Shown piece by piece: positions 20,201-32,200 of a stretch of 57,877 nucleotides of DNA. This DNA comes from Acanthaster planci (lineage: Eukaryota; Echinodermata; Asteroidea; Valvatida; Acanthasteridae). The stretch lies in NCBI RefSeq assembly GCF_001949145.1, contig NW_019091554.1, positions 81,137-139,013 of the forward strand. Reading direction: 5' to 3'. The notes beneath the pieces were generated by a model. It was not told the origin of the DNA. It saw only the letters and a program-made list of their open reading frames with translations, and did no database searches. Every line of letters begins with the position of its first letter. Within the stretch, counting starts at the first letter, position 1. The position numbers and the translations under genes were made by a program.

Positions 20201-23200
20201 TGGTGATGCATTTGTTGGTAAAACCACCTTCATCCGAAGGTACATGGAGAGAAGATTTTCTGAAAACTTGGGGGTAAGCTTTCAAATACTGTACAACATA
20301 TATACCTGTAAAATTTGTGTGTGATTAAAGGTTAGATGAGCCTTAATGTAATGCATATGACTTAGAGTGACAGTCATCGAGAAGACATCAAATTACTACA
20401 TGTACAGTGGCACCATACTCATTCTTGTGATGCATATCATTTATCAAGCTTAACAAGGAGTACAACATGTCAACTTTGAATTCAGTGGGAGCTGCTTTTT
20501 AGAATTCCGTATGAAGGCAAACTATCAAACTATCTCGTGCTACAATGACATGTATACTTATGTACATGTATGTACATGTAAGCTCTGAGTGTTATGGTAC
20601 ACATGTCACATACATACTTGTATTTACAATGTACATCAGTTGGGCTCGGGTATTGAATTAACTCAAATGTGCAGTATATACTTGTACATGTATGTACCTG
20701 TTCTTTGTACCGGCTTACCCTTTTCTATATCCAAAAATGTTCACTTATCGTTAACGAATACATGTAGTATGGAAAAAAATCCTTAGGATTTTCTTTGAGC
20801 TGTATCTCTTCAAGTATTGGTTTCCGATGATATAATCAGACACTTTTTTTGAAATTCTTCAGACTGTGGGTGCATGCTTCTTTCTCAAGCAGTGGCATGA
20901 TTACAACATAGCTATATGGGTGAGTACCTTTCAAGAGTACGTGCACGTACATGTACAGTATGTGTTCTTGTGTGTATGTACATGCATTCTTGTATGTACA
21001 TGTATTCATGAATCGTTGGAAAGAGCAAAGGTCAACTTTGATCATTGAGCTTAGAAAAACCAAAGTGCAGATTGTGCCTGTTTGTTTCTGTTGGCTGAAA
21101 CTCTGCCATTGCCAGTCTGATGGGTACTGTACATGTACATGTACAGTGTATGTACAGTACAGTAAGCTCCGGTGTGCACATGAGTGTACATGTTTATACA
21201 GGGTGTTCCAGAAAAAAAAAACCTGAGGAAAGGGGTTAATATGCCCAAACCATGAGATACGATTATAATGTGTGAGGATCTCCGGAAAGGAGAAGCAGAA
21301 TTCTTTCTAATGATACCTTAATGGTATCCCTCCTGTCATGCATGACTGAACATCATTGTCTTGAAAATGGGGCATCCGAACTCAGTTGTAACACTTTGGA
21401 TGCGTTCCAGGAGCCATTGAGCCAACTCCCGTCTCCTCCTGAGGTCTCCACACAAAAGTTGGTGGCGGATGTGCATTCAGTATGGATGGAACTGCAGGTT
21501 TAACTGCATTATGCGGTTAAATAAAGAATGGACAGTCTAAGTCCCTTCCTCCAGCAACTGGATCCCCTTGGCTGTTCGACAAGTTGTTGTCGAACTGCAG
21601 CAATGTTTTCAGTAGTTCGCGCTGTGTGCCTCCTTCCCGAATGACCCTTATTCAAATTAAGGGTTGTCCCATGTTCTCGGTATTTGCGCACATTTTCCCA
21701 GATGGTCGACTTTGCTGGTGGATCCCTATCATGGAAGGCTTCCTTAAATGCAGCTCAGGTGACCTGAAAGCTCTTGTTTTCCAGAAATTTCGTCACGACA
21801 AACACTCTTTGCTCTTTGGTAAGTTGCACCATGTTGCAGACTTGCTGTCCTGCTTCAAACACTTTCCAACACTGCACTGGCCTACCTCGGGGCAAGTCAA
21901 CACATTTAAACCAGATTATTGCATAACTTGAAAGTGACAAAGGCAATCTTCCCTCATTAACAGGACATTTTGTTGTCACTTTCAACCACGACAAGCATGA
22001 CAGAGGACAACCTCATTTACTGGTTTATCCAAAGTGTTACAACTGAGTTTGGATGCCCCATTTTCAAGACAATGGTGTTCAGTCATGCATGACAGGAGGG
22101 ATACCATCCAGGTATCATTAGAAAGAATACTGCTTCTACTTTTTGGAAATCTTTATACATTATAATCATATCTCAGTGTTTGGTTTTTTTCTGGGACACC
22201 CTGTAAATATAGCCATACTTGTTCGTAGAATACTGTACATGTAGGTACCATGTACATGTACATGTAGCGGAGAAATAGAGGAAGGAGTTACTTAGTTGAA
22301 AGTGTTAAACCATGATTCTCAAACTTCCTGTTACGTGAAGTCAGGGAAAATACCAATTTAGTCTTTTTGTTTTGTCAATAGAGTACCTGAAACTGTAAAA
22401 CAGACAAAAATAAATACATGTAAATGTCCAGTCATAAAGAATGTCAGAGTGACTCATTGTTTAACAATACAGTGTACTGATGAAACTGGGCCATCAAGTT
22501 TTCATATGCATATTGTACATGTTCATACATGTATGTACATGTACACTGTACATGTACATGTATGTACATTTACATTACATACATGTATAACGGGTCAATG
22601 GCCCTTTCACTATTTGAGCAAATTTCAGTAAAGGATGGTGAATGCTAACATCTACACCCCATCCATTTGAGAATGGGAAACTTTTAATTTATGGGTATTG
22701 TTCAGTAGAAATCAATGATCTCAAGCGTTGTCGCTGATTTTACTAGGATACTGCTGGAGAGGAGAGATTTTCCGGTCTGAGTTCCTTCTACTGTCGTGAT
22801 GCCTCAGCTGCCATTGTTGCCTTTGACTTAACCAATCAACGCTCGTTTGACCTTCTGTCTGAGCGCTACCTGCCACTGCTAGACGCGGCGAAGGAAGACT
22901 GTCTTCTGTGCCTGACGGGAATGAAATTGGACCTTACAAATGACAAGGCTCGTGTTGACCGTCAGCAAGCAGAGAAATTTGCTGTGCAAGTGAATGAGCC
23001 AAGATACAGAGATGCCGCAGAGGCGGGCTTACCGAAGCCCTACTTTGAGACCAGTTCACTTACTGGTGAAAATGTCGACAAGGTGTTTGAGTTTATTTTC
23101 TCAACGCTCCTCCCTGTGACGAAAGACGGAACGAGTATTCAGCGGAAAGCCAGCCAGCAGAGCAGAGGGATTGTGCATGTGGAAGCAGATGACGATCAAA

Positions 23201-23238
23201 GCCCACAAATGAGCAAGTCAAAAAGCTGCTGCAAATGA
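17218..23238 (+). CDS. RAB20: Rab20-type small GTPase
   Basis: Four exons: 17218-17246, 20180-20273, 20863-20919 and 22747-23238, in matching phases, 223 residues. Rab20 is a vesicle-trafficking GTPase linked in vertebrates to phagosome and endosome maturation. P-loop GDAFVGKT is at residues 18-25, YMERRF follows, and TVGACFFLKQWHDYNIAIW covers switch I and interswitch, very close to vertebrate Rab20. DTAGEERF is at 61-68, TSSLTG serves as the G5 loop, and CCK is the prenylated C-terminus. The position of the usual catalytic Gln is Glu65; vertebrate Rab20 also departs from Gln here. The guanine-specificity NKxD motif is MKLD (119-122). The first exon encodes only MSSQPEKKR plus two bases and was chosen because its GTAAGT donor leaves exactly the phase the next exon needs. 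Confidence 0.9.
18421..18825. repeat. Minisatellite in RAB20 intron 1
   Basis: About eleven copies of a unit built from GCACCTGGCATCA and CTACATGTAGGCCTAG. Unit length varies with the number of TACATG steps included. The unit is itself partly palindromic, so open frames on both strands are artefacts of the repeat. Confidence 0.9.
18835..18978. repeat. Foldback element with an asymmetric TACATG insertion
   Basis: Inner arms 18871-18903 and 18922-18954 are inverted copies with one mismatch (core TGGTAGAAAGGCA). Outer arms continue the pairing through CAAATACTGCAT at 18835-18846 and its complement at 18967-18978. The left outer arm carries an additional ACATGTACATGTA stretch that the right arm lacks. 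Confidence 0.8.
21199..22203 (-). mobile_element. Tc1/mariner-like deletion derivative with about 180-200-bp terminal inverted repeats
   Basis: Flanked by TA on both sides. Ends are CAGGGTGTTCCAGAAAA and, inverted, CAGGGTGTCCCAGAAAA. The arms (21199-21401 and 22027-22203) match along their length with small indels. The minus-strand interior encodes the N-terminal helix-turn-helix part of a transposase: MVQLTKEQRVFVV, then KYREHGTTLNLNKGHSGRR, then ENIAAVRQQL and HIRHQLLCGDLRRR. The catalytic DDE part is missing and coding runs straight into the left repeat, so it is non-autonomous. It lies in RAB20 intron 3. Confidence 0.85.
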
Positions 23239-23806
23239 CCGAGTAATTGGGCGGCTGAAACTTGAAAGGTCTACATGGTAATCATTTTTCTTCCATTTGA
23301 ATCAAATCCACAATGGTCATGGTAATTTGATGGTGTGTCATACATAGTATGCCAACTTGATTTAATCAGAACTGCTCCCATTTTTTAGTTCCCAAATGTC
23401 GGGAAAATGGAAGGTTATGATTTGCATAAAAAGGCAAAAAAATTAAAAAGCTCTGGTACACGTAAAAGAGGGTGTTCTTTGCAAAAAAGAGGTGCTCTTT
23501 GCAGTAAGAAGAAAATGCTATTACAATGTAGCTATGTCAAAATGGCAGTTGTCACACAGAAAAATTTGTATACATGTACATGTACTCATGTAGGTGTATG
23601 TGTGAAAAGTTTCTCTTGCACCACTGCTCCTAAAATGGGTGTTCCTGTTTCTATCTTTCAACATTGGCAGGTAAAAATGTACCAGGGTATAGAGTTTGAC
23701 CTTGACTGTAGATAAAACAATGTAACAAAATACATTCCCATTATTTCGCTTCTGCTGTCCACAATCAGAAACTCATCAGAACACTGATCACCACAGGTTA
23801 CATGTG

Positions 23807-24096
23807 GGTCATTCTATGAGGCTGGGGCACAATTTTTGACTGTGTCCTGGTTACATCGTAACTGTTACCACCTGTCCTGACCTGTAGAGTACATGCAGGT
23901 CATTTACTCTTGAAAAATACACACACCTCCTGACCTCTGTATTCAACCTTGGAAGAAGTACAGTGTATGTACATGTACAATGTACAGTATAACTGTCAAT
24001 TTGGAATCCACATGCAGGGAAATACATGTATACAGTACGGAACCTACATGTACATATGCACAATCACACATTGTGCCCCAACCTCATGGAATGACC
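23807..24096. repeat. Foldback element
   Basis: About 27 bases at 23807-23833 (GGTCATTCTATGAGGCTGGG) are inverted at 24070-24096 with two or three mismatches. The interior is non-coding and rich in TACATGTA. Confidence 0.6.
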
Positions 24097-25627
24097 AGTG
24101 TACATGTACGTGTACAAATACATGTACATGTACACATAGTTTTAAGATTCAGCCAGGTTAAGCATTTCTGTGAAATGTTGGTTCATTTTAATGCAAGAGA
24201 TTTTATCTTATTAAACAGGAAGAGAGAACAAAGGTGTAAATGGGGTTTTCTTTCTCGAAAATAAATCTCAGCTGACGAGGTGTATTTTTGTATAGTTTCT
24301 GGAGATAGGAGCATAAAAAGTGTTGGTTTTCACTCAGTATACCAAAGTGCCAATTCAAATGACATAAATGAGCTACATGTACACGTTATATGTACATGTA
24401 CTGCACCGTACATGTATTCATTGCAAGCTTGCATACTGTCGTGAGGTTTTGTCCAAATGTTTCATTTGAGCAGTACATGTAGTTCATGATATACAGGCAG
24501 CAAACAGAAAAACAAGCCATTATAGCTGTGCAGAATAACCCTGCGCAAAAAACCTTGAAACGATCAGAAATCTGCAGGCCCATGCTAGCATTTTGTCATC
24601 GGAAAATACATGTACATGTAGGTCACAATCAGGGGTGTTTAAAATGGGCATCGTTTGTCATGCGCCTACATCTTGAAAGAAGTGTTTTGATAGAGCTTGG
24701 TCATGTTGGTGTCTGCGTGTATTTGGTGTCCCTCGGGTTTCCTAAAATATGGAGACACAGCCCACAGATGTCCAAAATGTTGGTCAAATCCTTGTTATAT
24801 TTTTCAATAGGTGACTGTTTTTCTGTTTAAAGGTGCACTGCCCGAGACAATTTTTTTTGTTAGTGTTCAGGTCAGTACATTGTACCTGTAAACATACAGG
24901 TGTATATATGCCGGTACGGGGGGGGGGTGTGCACATGAATTTACAATTTTCTGGGAATTTACTTCTGGTTGAGACAAAATGAAGAATTAAAATGATGTAC
25001 ATGGATGTTCACTGTACTGTATTGTACATGTACATGTCTGTTTGAGTAAAAAAGCAAAATTTTTTTACTATTTGAATTTTTATTTTGCATGTGATTTTTA
25101 ATGGTGTTTTGTAAAATCCATTGTTCCTTGAAGTTGCAGAGAAGTAAATGTGCATGTACATGTAGGAATGGTCACTACTGAAATGAACCAGTCGGTATTC
25201 CAACAGTGCATGCTCAAAATGGCGCATGTCTGAAGTGTGTGAGATCTGCCCTATCAACGGTGATCAACATAGCCCTACCTACAGGACTCGCTCAAATAGT
25301 TTGTTCCTACCAGTAAATGACTTTGGTGGTTTTTTGGGGGGGAATCCAAAACTCCCTGGTGTATTCAAGTCGGGTTTTCGGATTTTAAATTGCCAATATA
25401 CATGTGCCATGCAACTCCTCCGTGTATTTGAAATCTGTACAATGATATGAAAATTTGTCCATACACCATGTACACTGTATATTAGAAATTGCAGATACTG
25501 AAATGACATGCACAGAAAATGAAAACTTGAAGTTTGATTACATCTGTAAGTTATAAATTCAATTGTAGTCAACAGCGTTGCATATCAGTAACTGTCAATT
25601 TTAGGGAGTTATACATGTATGTAGCTC

Positions 25628-25926
25628 AACTGAGTGGAGCATCAGTATTCCTCTTTTTCAGTTTTGGACGGGATCGTCATACTGACGCTCCATGATATTA
25701 CATAATAGTAAGGTGAAAACGGTCCTCAAAAATTCCAAAGACTCACCAAAAAATACCTGTATCACCACCTACTGGCTTCCCTAAATGCCAATATCAAAAG
25801 GTTGGGACTTCAATGATATTTCTGACCGTTTGACATTGGCATTTAGGGAAGCTAATATCATTGAGTGTTAGTATGATGATGATCCGTCCAAAATCAAAAC
25901 AGAGGAAATAAATGCTTCACTCAGTA
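25628..25926. repeat. Foldback element with about 73-bp arms
   Basis: The arms 25628-25700 and 25853-25926 are imperfect inverted copies, sharing CTGAGTG-AGCAT, TTTTGGACGG and CAATGATATT blocks. A second inner palindrome is built on GCTTCCCTAAATGCCAAT and its complement. No coding sequence is present. Confidence 0.75.
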
Positions 25927-28900
25927 GAGCTAGGTGCTATACATACATATACATGTATGCAAGCTTACGTTTTGCTAGTTGTAGAGGCCAGTAATGAGAA
26001 CATGGGCATCAGCCATTAATAAACCAATCCATTAAGCCTAACCCTATTACATGTACATGTACCTACCAAAAGTGGATGGGGGACCAAGTCCCCCCAGTCA
26101 AAAAAAAGGGGGGGCTACTTTACTTTCTCTCCCCCCCCCCTTTCTGCTGTCAGTGCCCGTGACCTTTTGGATTGTACAAGTTTCAGCTTTTTGACCAGAC
26201 TTTGCCCTTTGAAGCAGTTGCTGTCAAGTCTTTGTAAGCCAATCACAAGTCATTCAGTGCAAGTTGAGCCACAGGATCATCAAGTGGACCATTACCATGA
26301 AGATTCTCGCACAGAGTAGACCAATCCATTAAATCCCACCCCATTGTCTTTCAACCAATCACAGCTGCGATTAACCTGTATGTGTTACATGCAGCGCACT
26401 CACATACGACGCACGCACCTTCAAAGTGCAGGGCAGCATTGGACAGGAGCACGTGGTAATTGTCCACCTGAGTACCCAACTTTTGATGACTTGTAACTCA
26501 CTCAACCACAACTCATCCTCTCAGAACTCCGGGATAGTAGCACAGTTGTGCTTGTGAGCATGCGGCTTAATTTCCCCCACTGTATTTTAGCTGTCCTTTG
26601 TCTTTGCTCATAATTGTATGAAAAGCAGAAAATGGAAGGTGCCCAATTAAAATTGTGTTTAAAAAAAGCAAAAAAAAAAAAGAGGAAATGAACCAGAGTG
26701 AATGAACAGAATGTGTGATAAGTAGGAATCAGAGGCTGGGGTACATTTGCCACAGGTTACTTGTAACAATAAAATGAAATTCAAGCCTTATGCTAACTGA
26801 AGAAAATTTTGTCAGTTCTATCATTCATGATTGAAAGTAATTTCTCTGTGATGATCAACAAGAAAGTAGAGTATATTTAATTTATATGTATTTATAATCA
26901 TGATTTTGTAAAATACATGTAAAGACTAAGAAAATACATCTTTTAATTTTAAATTATGAATTTATTAAGCTTTACAAAGCAATTTTGACTTGTGCGTACA
27001 ACAGCAAGCATTCAGATAAATTTTCTACAACTCTTCTTTTATAATAAAACATGAACATGTCAACAATAGAAGCAAGCTGGAAGTCACCATCCAATGTTCT
27101 TACCCAAACTACTGGAAGCAGTTAATTTGCCAAACCATATAATGGATACATTTTCTCTGTAAAAATCTAAATTATACATAAATAAGAAAAGTGAAAGACA
27201 AAATAAATATCGTTCTTACGGCCAAAAGGAAACCAATATTTCCGGCATACTTTCAGCTTTTGCGTGCCAGGATTCCCTCTTTCATAATGTTTGGTCGCCA
27301 TGGACTGTATGATTTTGGTTCTTAACACATACAGTATAAGACACTAATCAAGGCACTTTTTCATTATGTGGGAAGTTTAAGAAAGAAAACGGGCTACATT
27401 TAATTTTCAGATGACTGTGGCAATTATCGTGAATCCATGTAATCCACAGATACAATATCTTGACCAGATTTCTATCGTGAACAATGCCATTTAGTGTGCT
27501 TCGTACCGAAAAATGTAAAAAAAAAAAAAAAAAGGAAATCTGGAAAATGTCATGTTTTAACATACTTCCAATCAGGATCCAGACCATTGTTAATAATCGG
27601 GATAACTGGGGTAACCTGCTTCCGGGAAACAGTAATTTGGTCTACTTTCATACATGTACACAACATGTAGGTGTCCCTGACTGGAATAATACTTTGTCTT
27701 GTCTGTTCTTGGTATTTACTGGTCGTAATTCTCACACCTGTATGCTTCCCCCATACACTCAGTTTCCCAATCGTTAACGATCTTATTTTGCTGTGTTTTC
27801 AGGCTTGTTTAATTACCCTCATATCGTTGTCTGTGTCTTTATTTCTTCTGTATGTTTGTTTGTTTTTTTTTTGTGTTATAATTTTAATTTGCAACACAGG
27901 CCTGTTTCATTTTTGCTTAGGTCAAATAAATAAGTGATCATTTTTACTGTGGCTTTGTGTCCAGCACCGCCCCAACCTGAAATTTTAATCCCTGTTTAAG
28001 CACCAACTTCAACCTCTGCAGTCTCGTGATCCGGTACGTTTCAGTGCATTGGGCTTAAACTCTGACCGATTCTCACTAAACCATGTACATGTAGATTTGC
28101 TGAATGCAAGTCTCAAGCTTCCATTACTGTATCCAGTGACCACTTCCTTTTTTTAGAAACATAAGTACCAAGAGTTTTCTGCAATTTCTGCATTGCAGTT
28201 TAAGCATGGATTCGTTCAATTCATAAAAAATACTAAATCCAAGCACATGTGCGTGTACACAGATCACCAACACAACGTAATATATACTGTATACCCAAAG
28301 AATTGGTTAGAAGTCGGAATGCATTTTTTTGGCCTGATATAAACAAAGTTATGACTTCAAATCAAATTCCAGAATGAAAAAAATCCCACTGAAAGAAAAT
28401 TTCCACTTCAACTGCTCAAACAAGGACTTATCTTTCAGCTCAGATTAAGAGTATGCATGCATTTCTCCTTGTCAAACTAACAAAGTCACTGTCTCCTGGC
28501 ACGTCTAAGAAACTCTGCACTTTGAAATGGCCACACAGTAAGCTAGAGTAAATGTATAAATCTATGGTAATATATTGCTTCTTTTTTCTCAAGGCCAATC
28601 AATGCTTGTTTGTATCACTGAATTTAAAAACTGTCTTTAACACCTAACCCCCTAGGGTGTACTGTATGTAAAATCATCCTGAAATTGGAGGATTTGAGAC
28701 TACAATTTACAAAGTTAAACTTCAATATATCTCAATCCAAATAAACAGTATAAAATCCCTTTACCAGACCAAAAAAAAAAAAATTAAAAACTGGAAAGAA
28801 GTACATGTACCAGTACTAATAAGTACTTGTAATTAAGCAAACTGCACTGTTGATGTCCCAACTTCCCACATGGACAACAGAGGGCACTTGTTACTTAGCA

Positions 28901-29288
28901 ACAATGTCCCTCAGTCCCATCACACTCCTTGCATGCGCTGGATCAAGCATATTCACACGTATATATGTATGGTGCTGCGAACACGACCAATTTTCATGTG
29001 AATGTGCACAAGCCAGTGGCCCTGTGTTTTGGCCGAGGGTGTGCAATCAAAATGATGGGGGCACCGCTTGTTTGCAGGGTTTATCTGAAAGAATGGACTT
29101 TTGCTATGTGTTATGTATCAGTCCATAGCGTGTGTTTACCCACAAAGCCTACCTTGAAGAATGAGTTGGGACTGTGTGCCAAACGATGACACCTTGAGTT
29201 TAACTCAAACTGGTATTTACAAGGAGATTTGCACTTCTTGGGAGTCAAGCACAAAGGGTTGTTAAGATTTGAGAAATGTGTCACCGCG

Positions 29289-32200
29289 TTAATTACGGCA
29301 TAAAATTACAAGCAGTATGGCATTGGCAACCAACCCAACAATACCAAATGAGAAGAAGCCACACTGCTTCATCAGGATGCCACCAATTGTTGGAGCAAAG
29401 ATGCTGACCAGTGAGCCTCCCGCACTGCCGAGACCCAGCATGGTCCCTGAAGATGAATGGTAAGAGGCAGAATTTACTATCAGGCAATGCAGCAAATCTA
29501 TTAGAAATCCATAGTTATTCTTTCCTGAATTTATAAACACATACAGCAACCCAGCATCTAGTTTTGTTTTTAAGAGGATAGAATCAGTGTTGCTGAAAGA
29601 AAGTGGTTTGATACTGTGCCTTAAGTGTTGCTGTCAAGGGGTCTTTCTAAGTGTGACAAATACACTGCAATATTCCAGAATTTAGAATGAGCCAGATAAT
29701 GTGACATGAGCCAGATAATGTGACATGGGCACTTACATATAAGCCTTTAATAATGAGCAAACATTTATTTGGACAAGATAAAGCACAAATTCTATATCTT
29801 CATACTGAGTCAGAGTCTTTTCATGTACATTCTTGGGTACCTGTGGCAATCTTCAAGTACATGTTCAAACATTCCTACTTGTTCAGAGCACTGTCAAACC
29901 ATACACTGTACATGTACTTAGTCCTACAGTTTATCCAGCTATGCATGTACATGTACTTCTTAAAATTGACATTCTGTGTAAGTTTGGACCTCGGGGGAAA
30001 AAAACACCCAGCAACCGCACAATGGCACATCAAAAGTGTGATTCCATCAGTCTCGATGGAAATGGGCTAATATGGATCTGGAGTAAATCATGGCTTTGAG
30101 GGGGGTTTTCAAAATTAAGTCTGGTAGGGTGTCTCACCTGTATCAGCAGCTGACACTATCTTGGTCATGACAGTGTTGAGGATGATCCCAATCACACTGT
30201 TACCGCATGTCAATGGAAGCATTATGAGAGCCAGATAAGTGACATTCTGAGCAAAGATCTGTTAAAGCAATCATCGAGAAATGGAATATTTTCAATCGGG
30301 TTCTCTCTAGGTTTCTCCTGACCAAGCCTGAGCACTTTGGAGCAAGAGTTGGTTTTATTACCAGAATTAAAATAAACGCAATTAAACTGCTTCTACAATG
30401 TGTGCTTAATTTAATAGATTTCTTCACAACATCAGCTAGTTTCACCTATAAATTTTTAATGATGCCAAAACTTGAACAAAACAGTTCTTATCTTCTCTTC
30501 TGCATGAGGCTGACAGGTGCATACATTGTAACTTTACCCCTTCTTTATTTATCACTTATAACTTTACCTTTATCCCTTGGCATTTTCACAGAGACCTATC
30601 CTGAACTGTAGAAGAAATCCAAAACTGTACAGTAACAAAAGCAAATTCTCTGAACCCTTCACAAAATAGGGCCATACCCTTTCGTAAAGAAAGCTGCAGT
30701 GGCTGGGTGCTAGAGTCCTGTATTTATCAAAATCATACAAAACCAGCTGCTAAGAGAGAGCTAGAGTTGAGGCCGAGGGTGAAACACTTGTCTTACCATT
30801 AATGTAAATGATACAATTAGGAGTACAGCTGATGCTCTGAGGAGGGCCATGTCACTGAATCGTTTGGTGAGTGGCCCAATGCACAGGCCCTGTATCAGCT
30901 GAGGTTCCAAAAATAACAAGAAGGGAAATAATACACAGTTATAACAACACAAACAACCCAACCAGTGAAAATACGATTTCAAAGTGCAGAAACAATATTG
31001 TGAGCCATCACAAAATATGGGTGTTAAAATTGATATAAAGAAGCTTGCGAGTTTGTAGTGATGATTTCTCACTATAAGCCATGTGAAATATTCTACATCT
31101 GAATCGGATTCACAATTTCTGAGGGCCATTTGAACAGGGTGACAAATGCCAAATATAAAATGTGCAGGTATATATCCTCTAACCATAACCCATGTGACAG
31201 ACGAACTTGGGACTTCATGGCAATTGTGCAGTGTTTGAAAAAGAATGTTGTTTTTTGTTTGACGGCTGAATGCGAGGTAATTTCCAGGAATGATGAAACT
31301 TGTCTACAATTTCTTTTTAATTCTTTATATACCAAATGTTTTAAATCAAGCCTTTTGGCAATGTCCTGTCCTTGGTAACTACTACTTGATGGAATTTAAG
31401 ACTCAATCAAAAGTATCTCACCATGCCAATGATTGCAAGACTGGACAGAACATAGCCGTTGTATTCTGCACTCAGTTCAAATTTCTCCATCAGGATCATG
31501 GGAAACATACTATGGAGAATTGAATTAGGCAACCCCGAGACCATGGTCACGAGGAGGAAGAACAGCGCCCCCGGTGTCTGAGTTAACAGGGTGACGTATT
31601 TCTTCAAACTGAAAATGCCGGTTTTTGACTTCTCTGCAAAGCGAACAGCATAGAATGATGTCACATCCTTACACCTCAGAAATTTGAAATTGACACTAGG
31701 CACCGTCGATATTGTATCTTGGCCGATATCGATATATCGGAACTTTAATATTGATATGTCGATATTTATTCATTTCAATTTTCACCTTAATTGACAGCTC
31801 TCACGCCATCTACAGATAAGCGTGAGAGCGGTTTTGGACTTTATATCCTACAGTACACCTTTCTAGTCACAAATTTGCACCAAAATGTCCTAGATGTCAT
31901 CGTTAGTGGTTCTGCACTATCTTCTTTAAATTTTGTACATATAAAATATGAAATATTCAATCAATCATTCATATTTTAGACATTATCAATGAATTATGTT
32001 TCTTTAGAGTAGCAATGCATATTTATGACTATGCAAATAAGGGTGGAGTTTGCAGACCGATGTCAATAGAGAATGCCGACTGCAACCAGGCTTTGAATTA
32101 GAAAAAAATATTCTACATGTACATGCACCACGAGTGCATGCAATTGAAAAAGTTGACGTGCACTTCCAAAAAGTTACATGTACATGTACCATTAGCTTAT

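Larger units (their letters stand above)
23239..29288. other. Intergenic region between RAB20 and the SLC22A18-like gene
   Basis: The two flanking genes converge here, so both 3' untranslated regions must lie within it. I see many TACATGTA runs up to about 25.6 kb, foldback elements at 23807-24096 and 25628-25926, homopolymer runs (A near 27520, G/C near 26100), and no convincing exon. A TTTATT near 26958 could be a minus-strand polyadenylation signal, but this is weak. Confidence 0.55.

Noticed and set aside
27484-27540. A17 tract as a processed-pseudogene poly(A) tail
   Set aside because: No recognisable coding sequence or target duplication next to it; it is more simply a homopolymer run.
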